A stretch of 64,000 nucleotides of DNA, taken from contig QFPJ01000007.1 in assembly GCA_003241685.1 (NCBI GenBank), forward strand, positions 1 to 64,000, written 5' to 3'. A program made the position numbers and the translations under genes. Shown in pieces: positions 52,387-60,983 of the stretch. The notes under the pieces are model-generated. The model ran no database searches. It was not told the DNA's origin and saw only the letters and a program-made list of their open reading frames with translations. The first letter of the stretch is position 1. Every line of letters starts with the position of its first letter. This stretch comes from Sphingopyxis macrogoltabida. GTDB lineage: Bacteria; Pseudomonadota; Alphaproteobacteria; Sphingomonadales; Sphingomonadaceae.

Positions 52387-54588
52387 GTGGACGCGGCGCA
52401 GGCGGTGCATGAAAAATTCCTGTCGGCGCTGGCATCGGGCCAGCTGCCCGTCCGCGCCGACGCCCCCGATCCCGCGGCCGCCGGGCTGGCCCGCGCCGAG
52501 GCCGCCGACATCTTTCTGTCGCAGCTCACCAGCCGCCAGATGGACCGGCTGTCGCGGACGCTGCAGGCGCGCGGGCAAGGCTTCTATACGATCGGGTCGT
52601 CGGGGCATGAGGGCAATGCAGCGGTCGCGGCGGCGCTGCGCGTCACCGACATGGCCTTTCTCCATTACCGCTCCAACGCCTTTCAGCTGCATCGCTCGCG
52701 CCAGCTTCCGGGCGGAACCCCGACGTGGGACATGCTGCTGAGCTTTGCGGCATCGCGCGAAGACCCTATTTCGGGCGGGCGCCACAAGGTGATCGGGTCG
52801 AAGCCGCTCGCCATCCCGCCGCAGACGTCGACGATCGCCTCGCATCTGCCCAAGGCGGTCGGCGCGGCCTTTTCGATCGGTATCGCGCGGCGGCTGGGGA
52901 TGACCGGCCGGCCGCTGCCCGACGACGCGGTGGTGCTGGCCAGCTTCGGCGACGCGTCGGCGAATCATTCGACCGCGCAGGGGGCGTTCAACACCGCCGG
53001 CTGGTCGGCCTATCAGGGGTCGCCGATGCCGCTGATCTTCCTGTGCGAAGACAATGGCATCGGCATTTCGACGCGGACGCCCACCGGCTGGATCGAGGCG
53101 CAGTTCCGCCACCGCGCGGGACTCCATTATATCCAGTGCGACGGCACCGACCTCGCCGCCGCCTATGCCGGCGCGAAGGAAGCGGCCGATTATGCGCGCC
53201 GCACGCGCAAGCCCGTTTTCCTGCACATGGCGACCGTGCGCCTTTATGGCCACGCCGGGTCGGACGTTCAGGGCGCCTATCTGCCCAAGGCGCTGATCGA
53301 GGCCGACGAGGCGCGCGATCCGCTGCTGAACGGCGCGGCGCTGATGGTCGAACAGGGGTGGATGTCGGCGGCCGAGATCGCCGAAACCTATGCCGAGATC
53401 GGCGCGACGCTGGCGCGGCAGGCAGAGGCGGCGATCCTGCGGCCGAAGATCACGACGGCCGCGGGCGTGATGGACAGCCTGATCCCGCCAAAGCGCGAGA
53501 TCGCCCGCGCCAACACGCCGTCAGACGCCGATCGCAAAGTGCTGTTCGGCAGCGACGCCGCCCAGATGGACAAGCCGATGCACATGGCGCGGCTTTTGAG
53601 TTGGGCGCTCGCCGACCTGATGCTGGCGCATGAGGAGATTATCGTCGCGGGCGAGGATGTCGGGCCGAAGGGCGGCGTCTACAATGTCACCGCAAAGCTG
53701 CACCAGCGGTTCGGGTCGGCGCGCGTCGTCAACACCTTGCTCGACGAACAGGCGATCCTCGGGCTCGCGATCGGCATGGCGCATAACGGCTTTATCCCGA
53801 TGCCCGAGATCCAGTTCCTCGCCTATGTCCACAATGCCGAGGATCAGATACGGGGCGAGGCGGCGACGCTCAGCTTCTTTTCGAACGGACAATATACGAA
53901 CCCGATGGTGATCCGCATCGCGGGGCTGGGCTATCAAAAGGGCTTCGGCGGACATTTCCACAACGACAACAGCCTGGCCGTCTTTCGCGATATCCCCGGC
54001 GTGATCCTGGCGGTGCCGTCGAACGGCCGCGATGCGGTCCAGATGCTGCGCGAATGCGTGCGGCTGGCGCGCGAGGAGCAGCGCGTCGTCGTGTTCGTCG
54101 AGCCGATCGCCCTCTACATGACGCGCGACCTGCACGACGAAGGCGACGGCCTGTGGACCAGCGTCTATGAAGCGCCGGGCGAAGGCGCGCCGATCCGCCT
54201 TGGCGACGTCGGCGTTCATGGCGACGGCGGCGACCTGGCGATCGTCACCTATGGCAATGGCACCTATCTGTCGCGGCAGGCGGAAAAGCTGCTGGCGGCG
54301 GACGGCGTGAAGGCGCGCGTGATCGACCTGCGCTGGCTGGGCCCGGTCGACGCCGACAAGCTGGTCGCCGCGGTCGGCGATGCCCGGCGCATCCTGATCG
54401 TCGATGAATGCCGCATCACCGGATCGCAGAGCGAGGCGCTGATGGCGCTGTTCACCGAACGCACGCCGGACAAGCCGCTGAAACGCATCGCCGCCGACGA
54501 CAGCTTCATCCCACTGGGCGGCGCGGCGACGCTGACCCTGCCGAGCCGCGACAGCATCTATGCCGCGGCGAAAGCGTTGCTGGCATGA
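52387..54588 (+). CDS. Fused alpha/beta 2-oxoacid dehydrogenase E1 component
   Basis: This 733-residue thiamine-diphosphate enzyme joins the E1 alpha domain (about 40-390) and beta domain (about 400-733) that are usually separate chains in branched-chain and acetoin dehydrogenases. The TPP motif is FGDASANHSTAQGAFNTA to LCEDNGIGIS (188-223), with Ala in place of the third residue of GDG. Beta-domain signatures include GEDVGPKGGVYNVT and IPMPEIQFLAYVHNAEDQI. The GTG start at 52387 has GGGAGG 5 nt upstream. No E2 or E3 gene is nearby; the coupled downstream gene is malonyltransferase-like. The natural substrate is unknown. Confidence 0.9.
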   Translation: MDAAQAVHEKFLSALASGQLPVRADAPDPAAAGLARAEAADIFLSQLTSRQMDRLSRTLQARGQGFYTIGSSGHEGNAAVAAALRVTDMAFLHYRSNAFQLHRSRQLPGGTPTWDMLLSFAASREDPISGGRHKVIGSKPLAIPPQTSTIASHLPKAVGAAFSIGIARRLGMTGRPLPDDAVVLASFGDASANHSTAQGAFNTAGWSAYQGSPMPLIFLCEDNGIGISTRTPTGWIEAQFRHRAGLHYIQCDGTDLAAAYAGAKEAADYARRTRKPVFLHMATVRLYGHAGSDVQGAYLPKALIEADEARDPLLNGAALMVEQGWMSAAEIAETYAEIGATLARQAEAAILRPKITTAAGVMDSLIPPKREIARANTPSDADRKVLFGSDAAQMDKPMHMARLLSWALADLMLAHEEIIVAGEDVGPKGGVYNVTAKLHQRFGSARVVNTLLDEQAILGLAIGMAHNGFIPMPEIQFLAYVHNAEDQIRGEAATLSFFSNGQYTNPMVIRIAGLGYQKGFGGHFHNDNSLAVFRDIPGVILAVPSNGRDAVQMLRECVRLAREEQRVVVFVEPIALYMTRDLHDEGDGLWTSVYEAPGEGAPIRLGDVGVHGDGGDLAIVTYGNGTYLSRQAEKLLAADGVKARVIDLRWLGPVDADKLVAAVGDARRILIVDECRITGSQSEALMALFTERTPDKPLKRIAADDSFIPLGGAATLTLPSRDSIYAAAKALLA

Positions 54589-55637
54589 GCGCGCGCAAGA
54601 CAGCCGTCGTCGTCGCGCCGGGGCGCGGCACCTATGGCAAGAATGAACTCGGCAGCATCGCGCGTTTGCACGGTCACCGCTTCGCCGACCATATCGCCGG
54701 TTTCGACGCGCAGCGCCGCGCGCGCGGCCAGCCGACCGTCACCGAACTCGACGGCGCCGATCGCTTCAGCGTCGCGACGCATATGCGCGGCGATGTCGCG
54801 GCGCCGCTGATCTATGCCGCAACCGCGCTCGATTATCTCAGCATCGACCGCGACGCCTATGACATCGTCGCGATCGCGGGCAATTCGATGGGCTGGTACA
54901 GCGCGCTGGCGCTGGGCGGCGCGGTGTCGATCGCCGACGGCTTCCGCATCGCCAACGCCATGGGGCTCAACAGCCAGACGCATGGGCCGGGCGGGCAGGT
55001 GCTGCTGCAAATCGTCGATGACGACTGGCGCCCGGTCGCCGGCCTGCGCGACGCGCTGTTCGCCCTTGCCGGCGCCATCGCCGCGCGGCCCGGCCACGAC
55101 CTCGCGCTGTCGATCGATCTTGCGGGCATGCTGGTGTTCGCGGGCAATGAGGACGGGCTCGCCGCGCTGCTCGCCGAAGCGCCGCCGACGCCGGGACGCG
55201 ACCCGCTGCGCCTGGCGGGCCACGGTCCTTTTCACACCCCGCTGATGATCGGAAGCGCCGACAGGGCAAGGGCCGAACTGCCGCCCACGATGTTCGGCGG
55301 CCCCGTCCTGCCGCTGGTCGACGGGCGCGGCCATGTGTGGCGGCGCTTCTCCAGCGATCCGGCGATGCTGTGGGACTACAGCTTCGGGCACCAGATTCTC
55401 GCGCCCTATGATTTCGCGCTGTCGGTGCAGGTCGCGGTGAAGGAATTCGCCCCCGACGTCATCATCCTGCCCGGGCCCGGCGACACGCTGGGCGGCGCGA
55501 TCGCGCAGGCGCTGATCGGCATCGGCTGGCAGGGACTGGCAGGCAAGGGCGATTTCGCGGCGCGGCAGGCGGCCGACCCGATCCTGCTCGCCATGGGGCG
55601 GCCGGACCAGCGCGAACGGGTGACACGCAGCGGCTGA
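54585..55637 (+). CDS. Malonyltransferase-fold (FabD-like) acyltransferase
   Basis: This 350-residue protein has the FabD-like fold: an N-terminal VVVAPGRGTYGKNELGSIARL region, the nucleophile motif IAGNSMGWYSALALGG (Ser101 in GxSxG), and HGPFHTPLM with the catalytic-type His217. It differs from housekeeping FabD (GHSLGEYSAL), where His and Leu next to the serine are Asn and Met here. It overlaps the E1 stop (ATGA) and so is translated with it. A role in passing an acyl group from or to the E1 product is possible but not shown. Confidence 0.87.
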   Translation: MSARKTAVVVAPGRGTYGKNELGSIARLHGHRFADHIAGFDAQRRARGQPTVTELDGADRFSVATHMRGDVAAPLIYAATALDYLSIDRDAYDIVAIAGNSMGWYSALALGGAVSIADGFRIANAMGLNSQTHGPGGQVLLQIVDDDWRPVAGLRDALFALAGAIAARPGHDLALSIDLAGMLVFAGNEDGLAALLAEAPPTPGRDPLRLAGHGPFHTPLMIGSADRARAELPPTMFGGPVLPLVDGRGHVWRRFSSDPAMLWDYSFGHQILAPYDFALSVQVAVKEFAPDVIILPGPGDTLGGAIAQALIGIGWQGLAGKGDFAARQAADPILLAMGRPDQRERVTRSG

Positions 55638-55648
55638 CCCCACCCTTT

Positions 55649-55681
55649 GGGCCGACGGAGGTGGAACGCCTCCGCCGGCCC
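55649..55681 (+). terminator. Terminator of the E1/acyltransferase operon
   Basis: Arms at 55649-55661 (GGGCCGACGGAGG) and 55669-55681 pair with one mismatch around a 7-nt loop, followed by GCGGGGTTTG. It starts 12 bp after the stop codon. Confidence 0.55.
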
Positions 55682-55772
55682 GCGGGGTTTGTCCGGACCA
55701 GGTGGGGTGGGCCCGGACGGTGACGGCTGCGCCCATGGGGACCAACTCAAGGGCGGTGCGCCGTCGCTTTCC

Positions 55773-56459
55773 TTATAGGGGGCCGCCGGCCGAACCGGCC
55801 GCGCCGGACAGGGCGTTCGGTCCGGAACGGACCCGATCCCCGGCGGCGAAACCGGGCGGGTCGGCGGTGAAGCGCAACCGCAGCAGTTCGGCGACATTGC
55901 GCGCCCCGGCGCGGCGCATGATGCTGGCCCGGTGCACCTCGACCGTGCGCGGGCTGAGCCCGAGTTGCCGCGCGATCGCCTTGTTGCCGAGGCCGGTCGC
56001 GATCGCGTCCAGGATATGCCGTTCCCGCCGCGTCAGCGCGGCGAAGCGCGCCGCGGCTTCCCGGTGGGCGGCCTGTTCGCGGCGCCGCGCGGACCAGTGC
56101 GCCAGCGCGCGCGCGACGCTCCGCCGCACCGCGCCGGGTTCGAACGGCGCGGCCAGCACGTCGAACGCCCCGCCCCGCAGGATCGCGCGGCTCTCCGCAA
56201 TATCGAGCGCCGCCGCCGCGACGATCGCGACGATGTCGTCGCGCCCGCGCAGCAGCCGCAGCAGCGTCCGCCCGCAAACCCGGCCGGGCTGATCCCAATG
56301 GAACAGCAGGACACCGCCGCGGCGGTCGCTGTCGATCCAGTCGTCGGCGCTGGCGAAACTGCGGACGACGCGCCCCGGTTCGACGTCGAGAAGCCGGAAA
56401 CAGGCACCGCGTTCGTCCGCGTCGGGCAACAGAAGCTGGATATGCGCGGCGGCGTCCAT
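55773..56459 (-). CDS. FixJ/NarL-type regulator with an atypical receiver
   Basis: This 228-residue protein has an N-terminal receiver-like domain and a C-terminal LuxR helix-turn-helix (LTRRERHILDAIATGLGNKAIARQLGLSPRTVEVHRASIMRRAG, about 150-200). In the receiver the segment aligned with the phosphorylation site reads LLFHWDQPG, so the position of Asp54 is His54. The acidic pocket is partly kept (LPDADE). It probably does not take phosphate in the usual way. The ATG at 56459 starts MDAAAHIQLLLPDADERG; the frame remains open to 56570. It diverges from the amidotransferase gene across a 234-bp region holding a CTCTAC/GTAGAG dyad. Confidence 0.85.
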   Translation of the reverse strand: MDAAAHIQLLLPDADERGACFRLLDVEPGRVVRSFASADDWIDSDRRGGVLLFHWDQPGRVCGRTLLRLLRGRDDIVAIVAAAALDIAESRAILRGGAFDVLAAPFEPGAVRRSVARALAHWSARRREQAAHREAAARFAALTRRERHILDAIATGLGNKAIARQLGLSPRTVEVHRASIMRRAGARNVAELLRLRFTADPPGFAAGDRVRSGPNALSGAAGSAGGPL

Positions 56460-56595
56460 GGCGGCATGGTGGCGGGCGGGCGTCGGACGGACCAGCGCCG
56501 ATCGTCCCGTTGCGGCGCCGCTTTGGATCGACCCGGCCGCAACGGGCGGTCCATCGCCGGGGGAAGCCAAGCCCGGCTATGGACCGCCACAGTAT

Positions 56596-56614
56596 CTCTA
56601 CTGCAAAGGTAGAG
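56596..56614. promoter_or_regulatory. Small dyad between the LuxR-type and amidotransferase genes
   Basis: CTCTAC (56596-56601) and GTAGAG (56609-56614) flank 7 bases. CTAC-N7-GTAG spacing suits a dimeric LuxR/NarL-type regulator, such as the gene next to it. Binding is speculative. Confidence 0.3.
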
Positions 56615-56693
56615 TGACAGGAGCCGGATGTTGCGGCTAGCCTGTGCACCTTCGCTCCGCCCCGTTCCCTGTTCGATTCGTCCCTTTGCCGCC

Positions 56694-57407
56694 ATGACCA
56701 AGACAGGCCTGATCATCCGCCACGTTCCCCATGAAGGGATTGCCGGTTATCGCGACCCGATCGAGGCCGCGGGCTTCCGGCTGAACCGCGTCGATGTCGA
56801 GGACCCGGCCTTCGCGCGGATGGACCTGGCCGAACCCGACCTGCTGATCATGATGGGCGGGCCGATGAGCGTCTATGAACAGGATCGCTATCCCTGGATC
56901 GCCTGCCAGATGCGGCGGCTGGCCCGGCGGCTGGAGCAGGCGCGGCCGACGCTGGGCGTTTGTTTCGGCGCCCAGATGATCGCCGCCGCGATGGGCGCGC
57001 GCGTCTATGCGGGACCGTCCAAGGAAGTCGGCTTTCATCCGCTGAGCTTCGTTCACGGCGATTCGCCGCTGCGCCACCTGCGCGACGTCGCGATGCTGCA
57101 CTGGCATGGCGACACCTTCGACCTGCCGGCCGACGTCGAGTTGCTGGCGTCGAGCGCCGCCTATCCGCACCAGGCCTTTCGCCGCGGACGCAACATATTG
57201 GCGTTGCAGTTCCACGGCGAAATGGGGATCGACCCGCGCTTCGACCATTGGGTCAGCGAATGGCCGCACGAGATCGCCGCGGCGGGAAGCTGCCCCGACA
57301 CGATCCGGCGCCAGCACGCGGATCATGGCGCCGCGGCGGTCGCCGCCGGCCGGCGGATGATCGCGGAATGGCTGGCCGGGCTGGAGATGGCCCCGGACGC
57401 GCCGTGA
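56694..57407 (+). CDS. Class I glutamine amidotransferase
   Basis: This 237-residue protein has the Cys-type glutaminase fold. MMGGPMSVYEQDRYPW precedes LGVCFGAQMIAAAMG with the nucleophile Cys90, and LQFHGEMGID supplies the His/Glu pair. It resembles stand-alone GuaA-like amidotransferases that may act on gamma-glutamyl compounds or as unattached GATase domains. The ATG at 56694 starts MTKTGLIIRHVPHEG. It is convergent with divK, with only 7 bp between the stop codons. Confidence 0.88.
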   Translation: MTKTGLIIRHVPHEGIAGYRDPIEAAGFRLNRVDVEDPAFARMDLAEPDLLIMMGGPMSVYEQDRYPWIACQMRRLARRLEQARPTLGVCFGAQMIAAAMGARVYAGPSKEVGFHPLSFVHGDSPLRHLRDVAMLHWHGDTFDLPADVELLASSAAYPHQAFRRGRNILALQFHGEMGIDPRFDHWVSEWPHEIAAAGSCPDTIRRQHADHGAAAVAAGRRMIAEWLAGLEMAPDAP

Positions 57408-57414
57408 CCGCCGG

Positions 57415-57777
57415 TCAGGCGAAGGCGCCGACGCTTTCGATGAACTTGATCACCGAAATGGGCTTGGAGACATAGGCCTCCGCCCCGGCGGCGCGAATCT
57501 GTTCCTCGTCGCCCTTGCCCGCATAGGCGGTGACGGCCATGATCGGCACGGCGCCCAGGCTGGCATCGGCCTTCATCTGGCCGATCAGGTCGAGGCCGCT
57601 GACATGCGGCAACTGGATGTCCATGATGATCAGGTCGGGCGCCACTTCGCGCGCGCGGGTCAGCGCGTCGCGGCCGTCGCGCACCGGATGGGCGCTGTAG
57701 CCATGGGCATTGAGCAAATCGCAGAAAAGACGCAGGTTCAGCTCATTATCCTCGACGACCAGAATGGTCTTTCCCAT
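57415..57777 (-). CDS. divK: Single-domain response regulator DivK
   Basis: This 120-residue receiver-only protein has the phosphoacceptor Asp53 (LIIMDIQLPHVSG), acidic Glu9-Asp10 (VVEDNELN), Thr/Lys switch residues (AVTAYAGKGDEEQIRAAGAEAYVSKPI), and no output domain. Sequence and length match DivK, which relays signals from DivJ and PleC to control CtrA and asymmetric division in alphaproteobacteria. pleD is not adjacent. A DUF3572 gene diverges from it. Confidence 0.93.
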   Translation of the reverse strand: MGKTILVVEDNELNLRLFCDLLNAHGYSAHPVRDGRDALTRAREVAPDLIIMDIQLPHVSGLDLIGQMKADASLGAVPIMAVTAYAGKGDEEQIRAAGAEAYVSKPISVIKFIESVGAFA

Positions 57778-57849
57778 GATATGCCGCTTTCCCCGCTTGC
57801 GTCCGCCGCCCGTTTAGGCGAATCGGCGCGGCGACACAATTGCTTCCCA

Positions 57850-58140
57850 ATGAGAGGATTTTCCGGATTGAACGAAGGGGACGAGGCGTTGGCGCTGCGC
57901 GGACTGGGGTGGATCCTGGCCGATGAGCCGCGCGCCGAACGGCTGCTCGGCACGACCGGCCTGTCCCCGGACGGGCTGCGCGCCTCGCTGAACGAACGCG
58001 CGACGCTGGCGGCGATCCTGTCGTTCCTGACCGCGCACGAGCCCGACCTTGTCGCCTGCGCCGACGCGCTCGATACAGGACCCGCAGACATCGCCGCCGC
58101 GGCACGCCGGATGGCCGGACAGGAAGGACAGGACGCATGA
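57850..58140 (+). CDS. DUF3572 family protein
   Basis: This 96-residue small helical protein reads EALALRGLGWILADEPRAERLLGTTGLSPDGLRASLNERATLAAILSFLTAHEPDLVACADAL, the DUF3572 pattern. The ATG at 57850 lacks a ribosome site; a TTG at 57868 has GAGGA 9 nt upstream and could be the real start. DUF3572 genes are often next to divK in alphaproteobacteria. It overlaps the HAD gene (ATGA). Function unknown. Confidence 0.85.
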   Translation: MRGFSGLNEGDEALALRGLGWILADEPRAERLLGTTGLSPDGLRASLNERATLAAILSFLTAHEPDLVACADALDTGPADIAAAARRMAGQEGQDA

Positions 58141-58778
58141 CCCGCCCGCTCGTCATCACCGATTGCGACGAGGTGCTGATGCACATGGTCGTCCCCTTTG
58201 CCCGGTGGGTGGATGAGGAACATGGGGTGCTGTTCCGCATGGAGGACGCCAGTTTTGCGGGCGCGCTGAAGCGCAAGGAATGCGGCACGCCGCTGGAGGC
58301 GGCCGAGGTCTGGCCGCTGCTCGACGGTTTTTTCCGCGAGGAAATGGCGCGGCAGACCGAAATTCCGGGCGCGATGGCCGCGATGGCGGCAATCGGCGCC
58401 GTCGCCGAAATCGTCGTGCTGACCAATGTCGGTCCCGAACATCAGGAACGCCGCGCCGACCAGCTTGCGGCGCTGGGGCTGAACGCGCCGGTCATCGGCA
58501 GCCGCGGCGGCAAGGGCGAACCCGTGCGCCGGCTGGTCGAGCAGCGCGCGCCGTCGGTCGCGCTGTTCATCGACGACCTGCCCGGCCATCACAAGTCGGT
58601 CGCGGCCGAGGCGCCCGGCGTGTGGCGGCTGCACATGGTCGGCGAACCCGCGATCGCGGACAAGGTCGCCGCCGCCCCGCACGCTCATGCCCGGATCGAT
58701 AACTGGACCGACGCACAGGACTGGATATTGGCGCGGCTCGCCGAAAATATCCCCGCGCCGGGGTCCGAACTGGTTTAG
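58137..58778 (+). CDS. HAD family hydrolase
   Basis: This 213-residue phosphatase-like protein has the HAD motif I as VITDCDEVLMHM (nucleophile Asp9, acid Asp11), motif II VVLTNVG, and motif IV-like ALFIDDLPGHHKSV with the Asp pair. Substrate unknown. The ATG overlaps the DUF3572 stop, so the two are co-translated, and RidA follows 13 bp later. Confidence 0.92.
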   Translation: MTRPLVITDCDEVLMHMVVPFARWVDEEHGVLFRMEDASFAGALKRKECGTPLEAAEVWPLLDGFFREEMARQTEIPGAMAAMAAIGAVAEIVVLTNVGPEHQERRADQLAALGLNAPVIGSRGGKGEPVRRLVEQRAPSVALFIDDLPGHHKSVAAEAPGVWRLHMVGEPAIADKVAAAPHAHARIDNWTDAQDWILARLAENIPAPGSELV

Positions 58779-58791
58779 AAGAGGAACAATC

Positions 58792-59259
58792 ATGACCGAC
58801 ATCCCCGCCAAGCTCGCCGAACTCGGCCTCGACCTGCCCAAGCCCGCCGCGCCGGTCGCCGCCTATGTTCCCGTGGTGGAACAGGGCGGCCTGCTGCACA
58901 TCAGCGGGCAATTGCCCTTTCGCGACGGACAGGTGGTCACGGGCGTTCTGGGCACCGACATGGACGAAGCGAGCGGCTATGACGCCGCGCGCCGCTGTGC
59001 GCTGATGCTGGTCGCGCAGATCGGCAAGGCGGTGGACGGCGACTGGTCGCGCGTCGAAAAAATCGTCAAGCTGGGCGTGTTCGTGAACAGCGACCCCGCC
59101 TTCACGGCCCAGCCGAAGGTCGCCAACGGCGCGTCCGAACTGATGGAATCGCTGTTCGGCGAAGCCGGCCGCCACGCCCGCAGCGCCGTCGGCGTCGCGG
59201 TGCTGCCGCTGGGCGCGGCGGTCGAGGTCGACGCGATCGTCGCGGTGAAACCCGCCTGA
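58792..59259 (+). CDS. RidA family protein (YjgF/YER057c/UK114)
   Basis: This 155-residue protein resembles the enamine/imine deaminase family that clears reactive intermediates of PLP enzymes. It shows LLHISGQLPFRDGQVVTG, the helical ARRCALMLVAQIGKAVDGDWSRVEKIVKLGVFVNSDPAFTAQPKVANGASELM and a C-terminal RSAVGVAVLPLGAAVEVDAIVAV (RxxVxVxxLP...VEv/iEa pattern). It is somewhat longer than the 125-130 residue RidA core, in line with the longer YjgF-like subgroup. GAGGA precedes the ATG. It is in one operon with the HAD and FemAB-like genes. Confidence 0.92.
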   Translation: MTDIPAKLAELGLDLPKPAAPVAAYVPVVEQGGLLHISGQLPFRDGQVVTGVLGTDMDEASGYDAARRCALMLVAQIGKAVDGDWSRVEKIVKLGVFVNSDPAFTAQPKVANGASELMESLFGEAGRHARSAVGVAVLPLGAAVEVDAIVAVKPA

Positions 59260-59266
59260 AGGCATA

Positions 59267-60415
59267 ATGGCCGAAGCCGACCCGCCCGCCCGCACCGTCT
59301 CGCTCGGCACCGGCGTCGCCGCGGTCGACGCGGCGGCGTGGGATGCGCTGGCGGGCGACGCCAATCCGTTCGTCAGCCACGCTTTCCTGACCCTGCTCGA
59401 AGAATCGGGCAGCGTCGGGCCCGGCACGGGCTGGCAGGCGGCGCCGATCCTGATCGAAGAGGCGGACGGCGCGCTGATCGGCGCGGCGCCCGCCTATCTC
59501 AAATCGCACAGCCAGGGCGAATATGTCTTCGACCACGCCTGGGCCGACGCCTGGGCGCGGGCCGGCGGCGATTATTATCCCAAGCTCCAGATCGCGGCGC
59601 CCTTCACCCCGGTGCCCGGCCCGCGCCTGCTGGCGCATGACGATGAGACGGCGACGCTGCTGCTGCGCGGCGCCGAAGCGATCGTGCGGCAGAACGGCCT
59701 GTCGTCCGCGCATGCCACGTTCGTCGCGCCCGAACAGATGCCCTTGTTCGAAAAGGCGGGATGGCTGGTGCGCCGCGACATCCAGTTTCATTTCGCCAAT
59801 GCGGGCTATGCCTCTTTCGACGACGTCCTCGCCACGCTGACCTCCGCCAAGCGCAAGCAGCTTCGCAAGGAACGCGCGCGCGCCGTCGAGGGCCTGCGGA
59901 TCGAGGAGGTGACGGGGGCGGCGATCGGCCCCGCGCATTGGGACGCGATGTGGACCTTCTATCAGGACACGGGCGCGCGCAAATGGGGACAGCCCTATCT
60001 GACGCGCGCGGCCTTCGACCTGATGGCGCGGCGGATGGCGGACCGGATCATCCTGGTCATCGCGTGGCGGGGCGACACGCCGGTCGCGGGGGCGATGCAC
60101 TTCGTCGGCGCCGATACGCTCTACGGCCGCTATTGGGGCTGCGTCGCCGACATCCCCTATCTGCATTTCGAGCTATGCTATTACCGCGCGATCGACATCG
60201 CGATCGATCGCGGCCTCAAGCGCGTCGAAGCGGGCGCGCAGGGCGGGCACAAGCTTGCGCGCGGCTATGGCCCCGTCGCGACATGGTCGGCGCACTTCAT
60301 CGCCGATCCGGGATTCCGCCGGGCCGTGGCCGAATTTCTGGAACGCGAACGCGCGGCCGAACAGGTCGAGATGGAATGGCTGGAAGGGCATATGCCGTTC
60401 CGGCGGACGGATTAG
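59267..60415 (+). CDS. FemAB/GNAT-fold acyltransferase (peptidogalycan biosynthesis family)
   Basis: This 382-residue protein matches the PF04339-type family: NPFVSHAFLTLLEESGSVGPGTGWQ, HSQGEYVFDHAWADAWARAGGDYYPKLQIAAPFTPVPGPRLL, GWLVRRDIQFHFANAGYASFDDVLATLTSAKRKQLRKERA, then YGRYWGCVADIPYLHFELCYYRAIDIAIDRGLKRVEAGAQGGHKLARGY. Such proteins have a double GNAT fold like FemX, but their substrate is not known. It starts 7 bp after ridA. Confidence 0.9.
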   Translation: MAEADPPARTVSLGTGVAAVDAAAWDALAGDANPFVSHAFLTLLEESGSVGPGTGWQAAPILIEEADGALIGAAPAYLKSHSQGEYVFDHAWADAWARAGGDYYPKLQIAAPFTPVPGPRLLAHDDETATLLLRGAEAIVRQNGLSSAHATFVAPEQMPLFEKAGWLVRRDIQFHFANAGYASFDDVLATLTSAKRKQLRKERARAVEGLRIEEVTGAAIGPAHWDAMWTFYQDTGARKWGQPYLTRAAFDLMARRMADRIILVIAWRGDTPVAGAMHFVGADTLYGRYWGCVADIPYLHFELCYYRAIDIAIDRGLKRVEAGAQGGHKLARGYGPVATWSAHFIADPGFRRAVAEFLERERAAEQVEMEWLEGHMPFRRTD

Positions 60416-60437
60416 GCCGTCTTCCCCGCCGTCTTCA

Positions 60438-60500
60438 CCCCGGACCCGGTCCGGGGCCCCGGCATCGATGACGGATTGGATGCCGGATCGAATCCGGCAT
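60438..60500. repeat. Pair of REP-like hairpins between convergent genes
   Basis: CCCCGGACC/GGTCCGGGG (60438-60446, 60448-60456) and ATGCCGGAT/ATCCGGCAT (60480-60488, 60492-60500) are two perfect 9-bp hairpins with very short loops. They carry the same CCCGGA...TCCGGG words as the palindrome at 14924-14996. They lie between convergent stop codons and may act as a bidirectional terminator or as a degraded repeat element. Confidence 0.65.
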
Positions 60501-60508
60501 GACGGAAA

Positions 60509-60823
60509 TCAGGCCGCGAAGCGGCGGGCGGCCGGGCGGCGCGCGGTTTCGTCGAGCCAGGCGCGCGCCTGGCGCTGCGCTTCGGCGATTTCGTCGCGGC
60601 TCATCTCGTCGGACAGGTCGGCGCGGCATTGCTGGCCTTCCTTGTTGCCGCCGAGCGCCGCGAGGTTGAACCATTTATGCGCCTGAACCAGATCGACATC
60701 GACGCCGCCGGTCCCGGTCGAAAAAGCGATGCCGAGATCGAAATAGGCGCTGGCGTCGCCGCGCGCGGCATCCATCAGCCGGCTTTCGATCAGATATTGG
60801 GCAGACTTCAGACTGTTTGCCAT
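60509..60823 (-). CDS. Small Sel1-repeat protein
   Basis: This 104-residue soluble protein contains Sel1/TPR-type helices: AYFDLGIAFSTGTGGVDVDLVQAHKWFNLAALGGNKEGQQCRADLSDEM, with the typical W-F-N-LAA-G pattern of one repeat. The C-terminus is basic (ETARRPAARRFAA). The ATG at 60823 has AGGGGATT 6-8 nt upstream. Sel1 repeats mediate protein contacts; no partner is evident. It lies downstream of panC on the same strand. Confidence 0.85.
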   Translation of the reverse strand: MANSLKSAQYLIESRLMDAARGDASAYFDLGIAFSTGTGGVDVDLVQAHKWFNLAALGGNKEGQQCRADLSDEMSRDEIAEAQRQARAWLDETARRPAARRFAA

Positions 60824-60983
60824 GATTAATCCCCTGTCGCCCCCACCCCACATGGAGACTTCAGCGACAGAGTTGCGGTTTATGGTCACCAAAAGGTTAA
60901 CGATGGCGCGAATTTTTGGGGATGGACGGCGTAAGCGACAGAAAACAGGCGATTATCGGGACGCCCCCCGCCATGCGAATATC

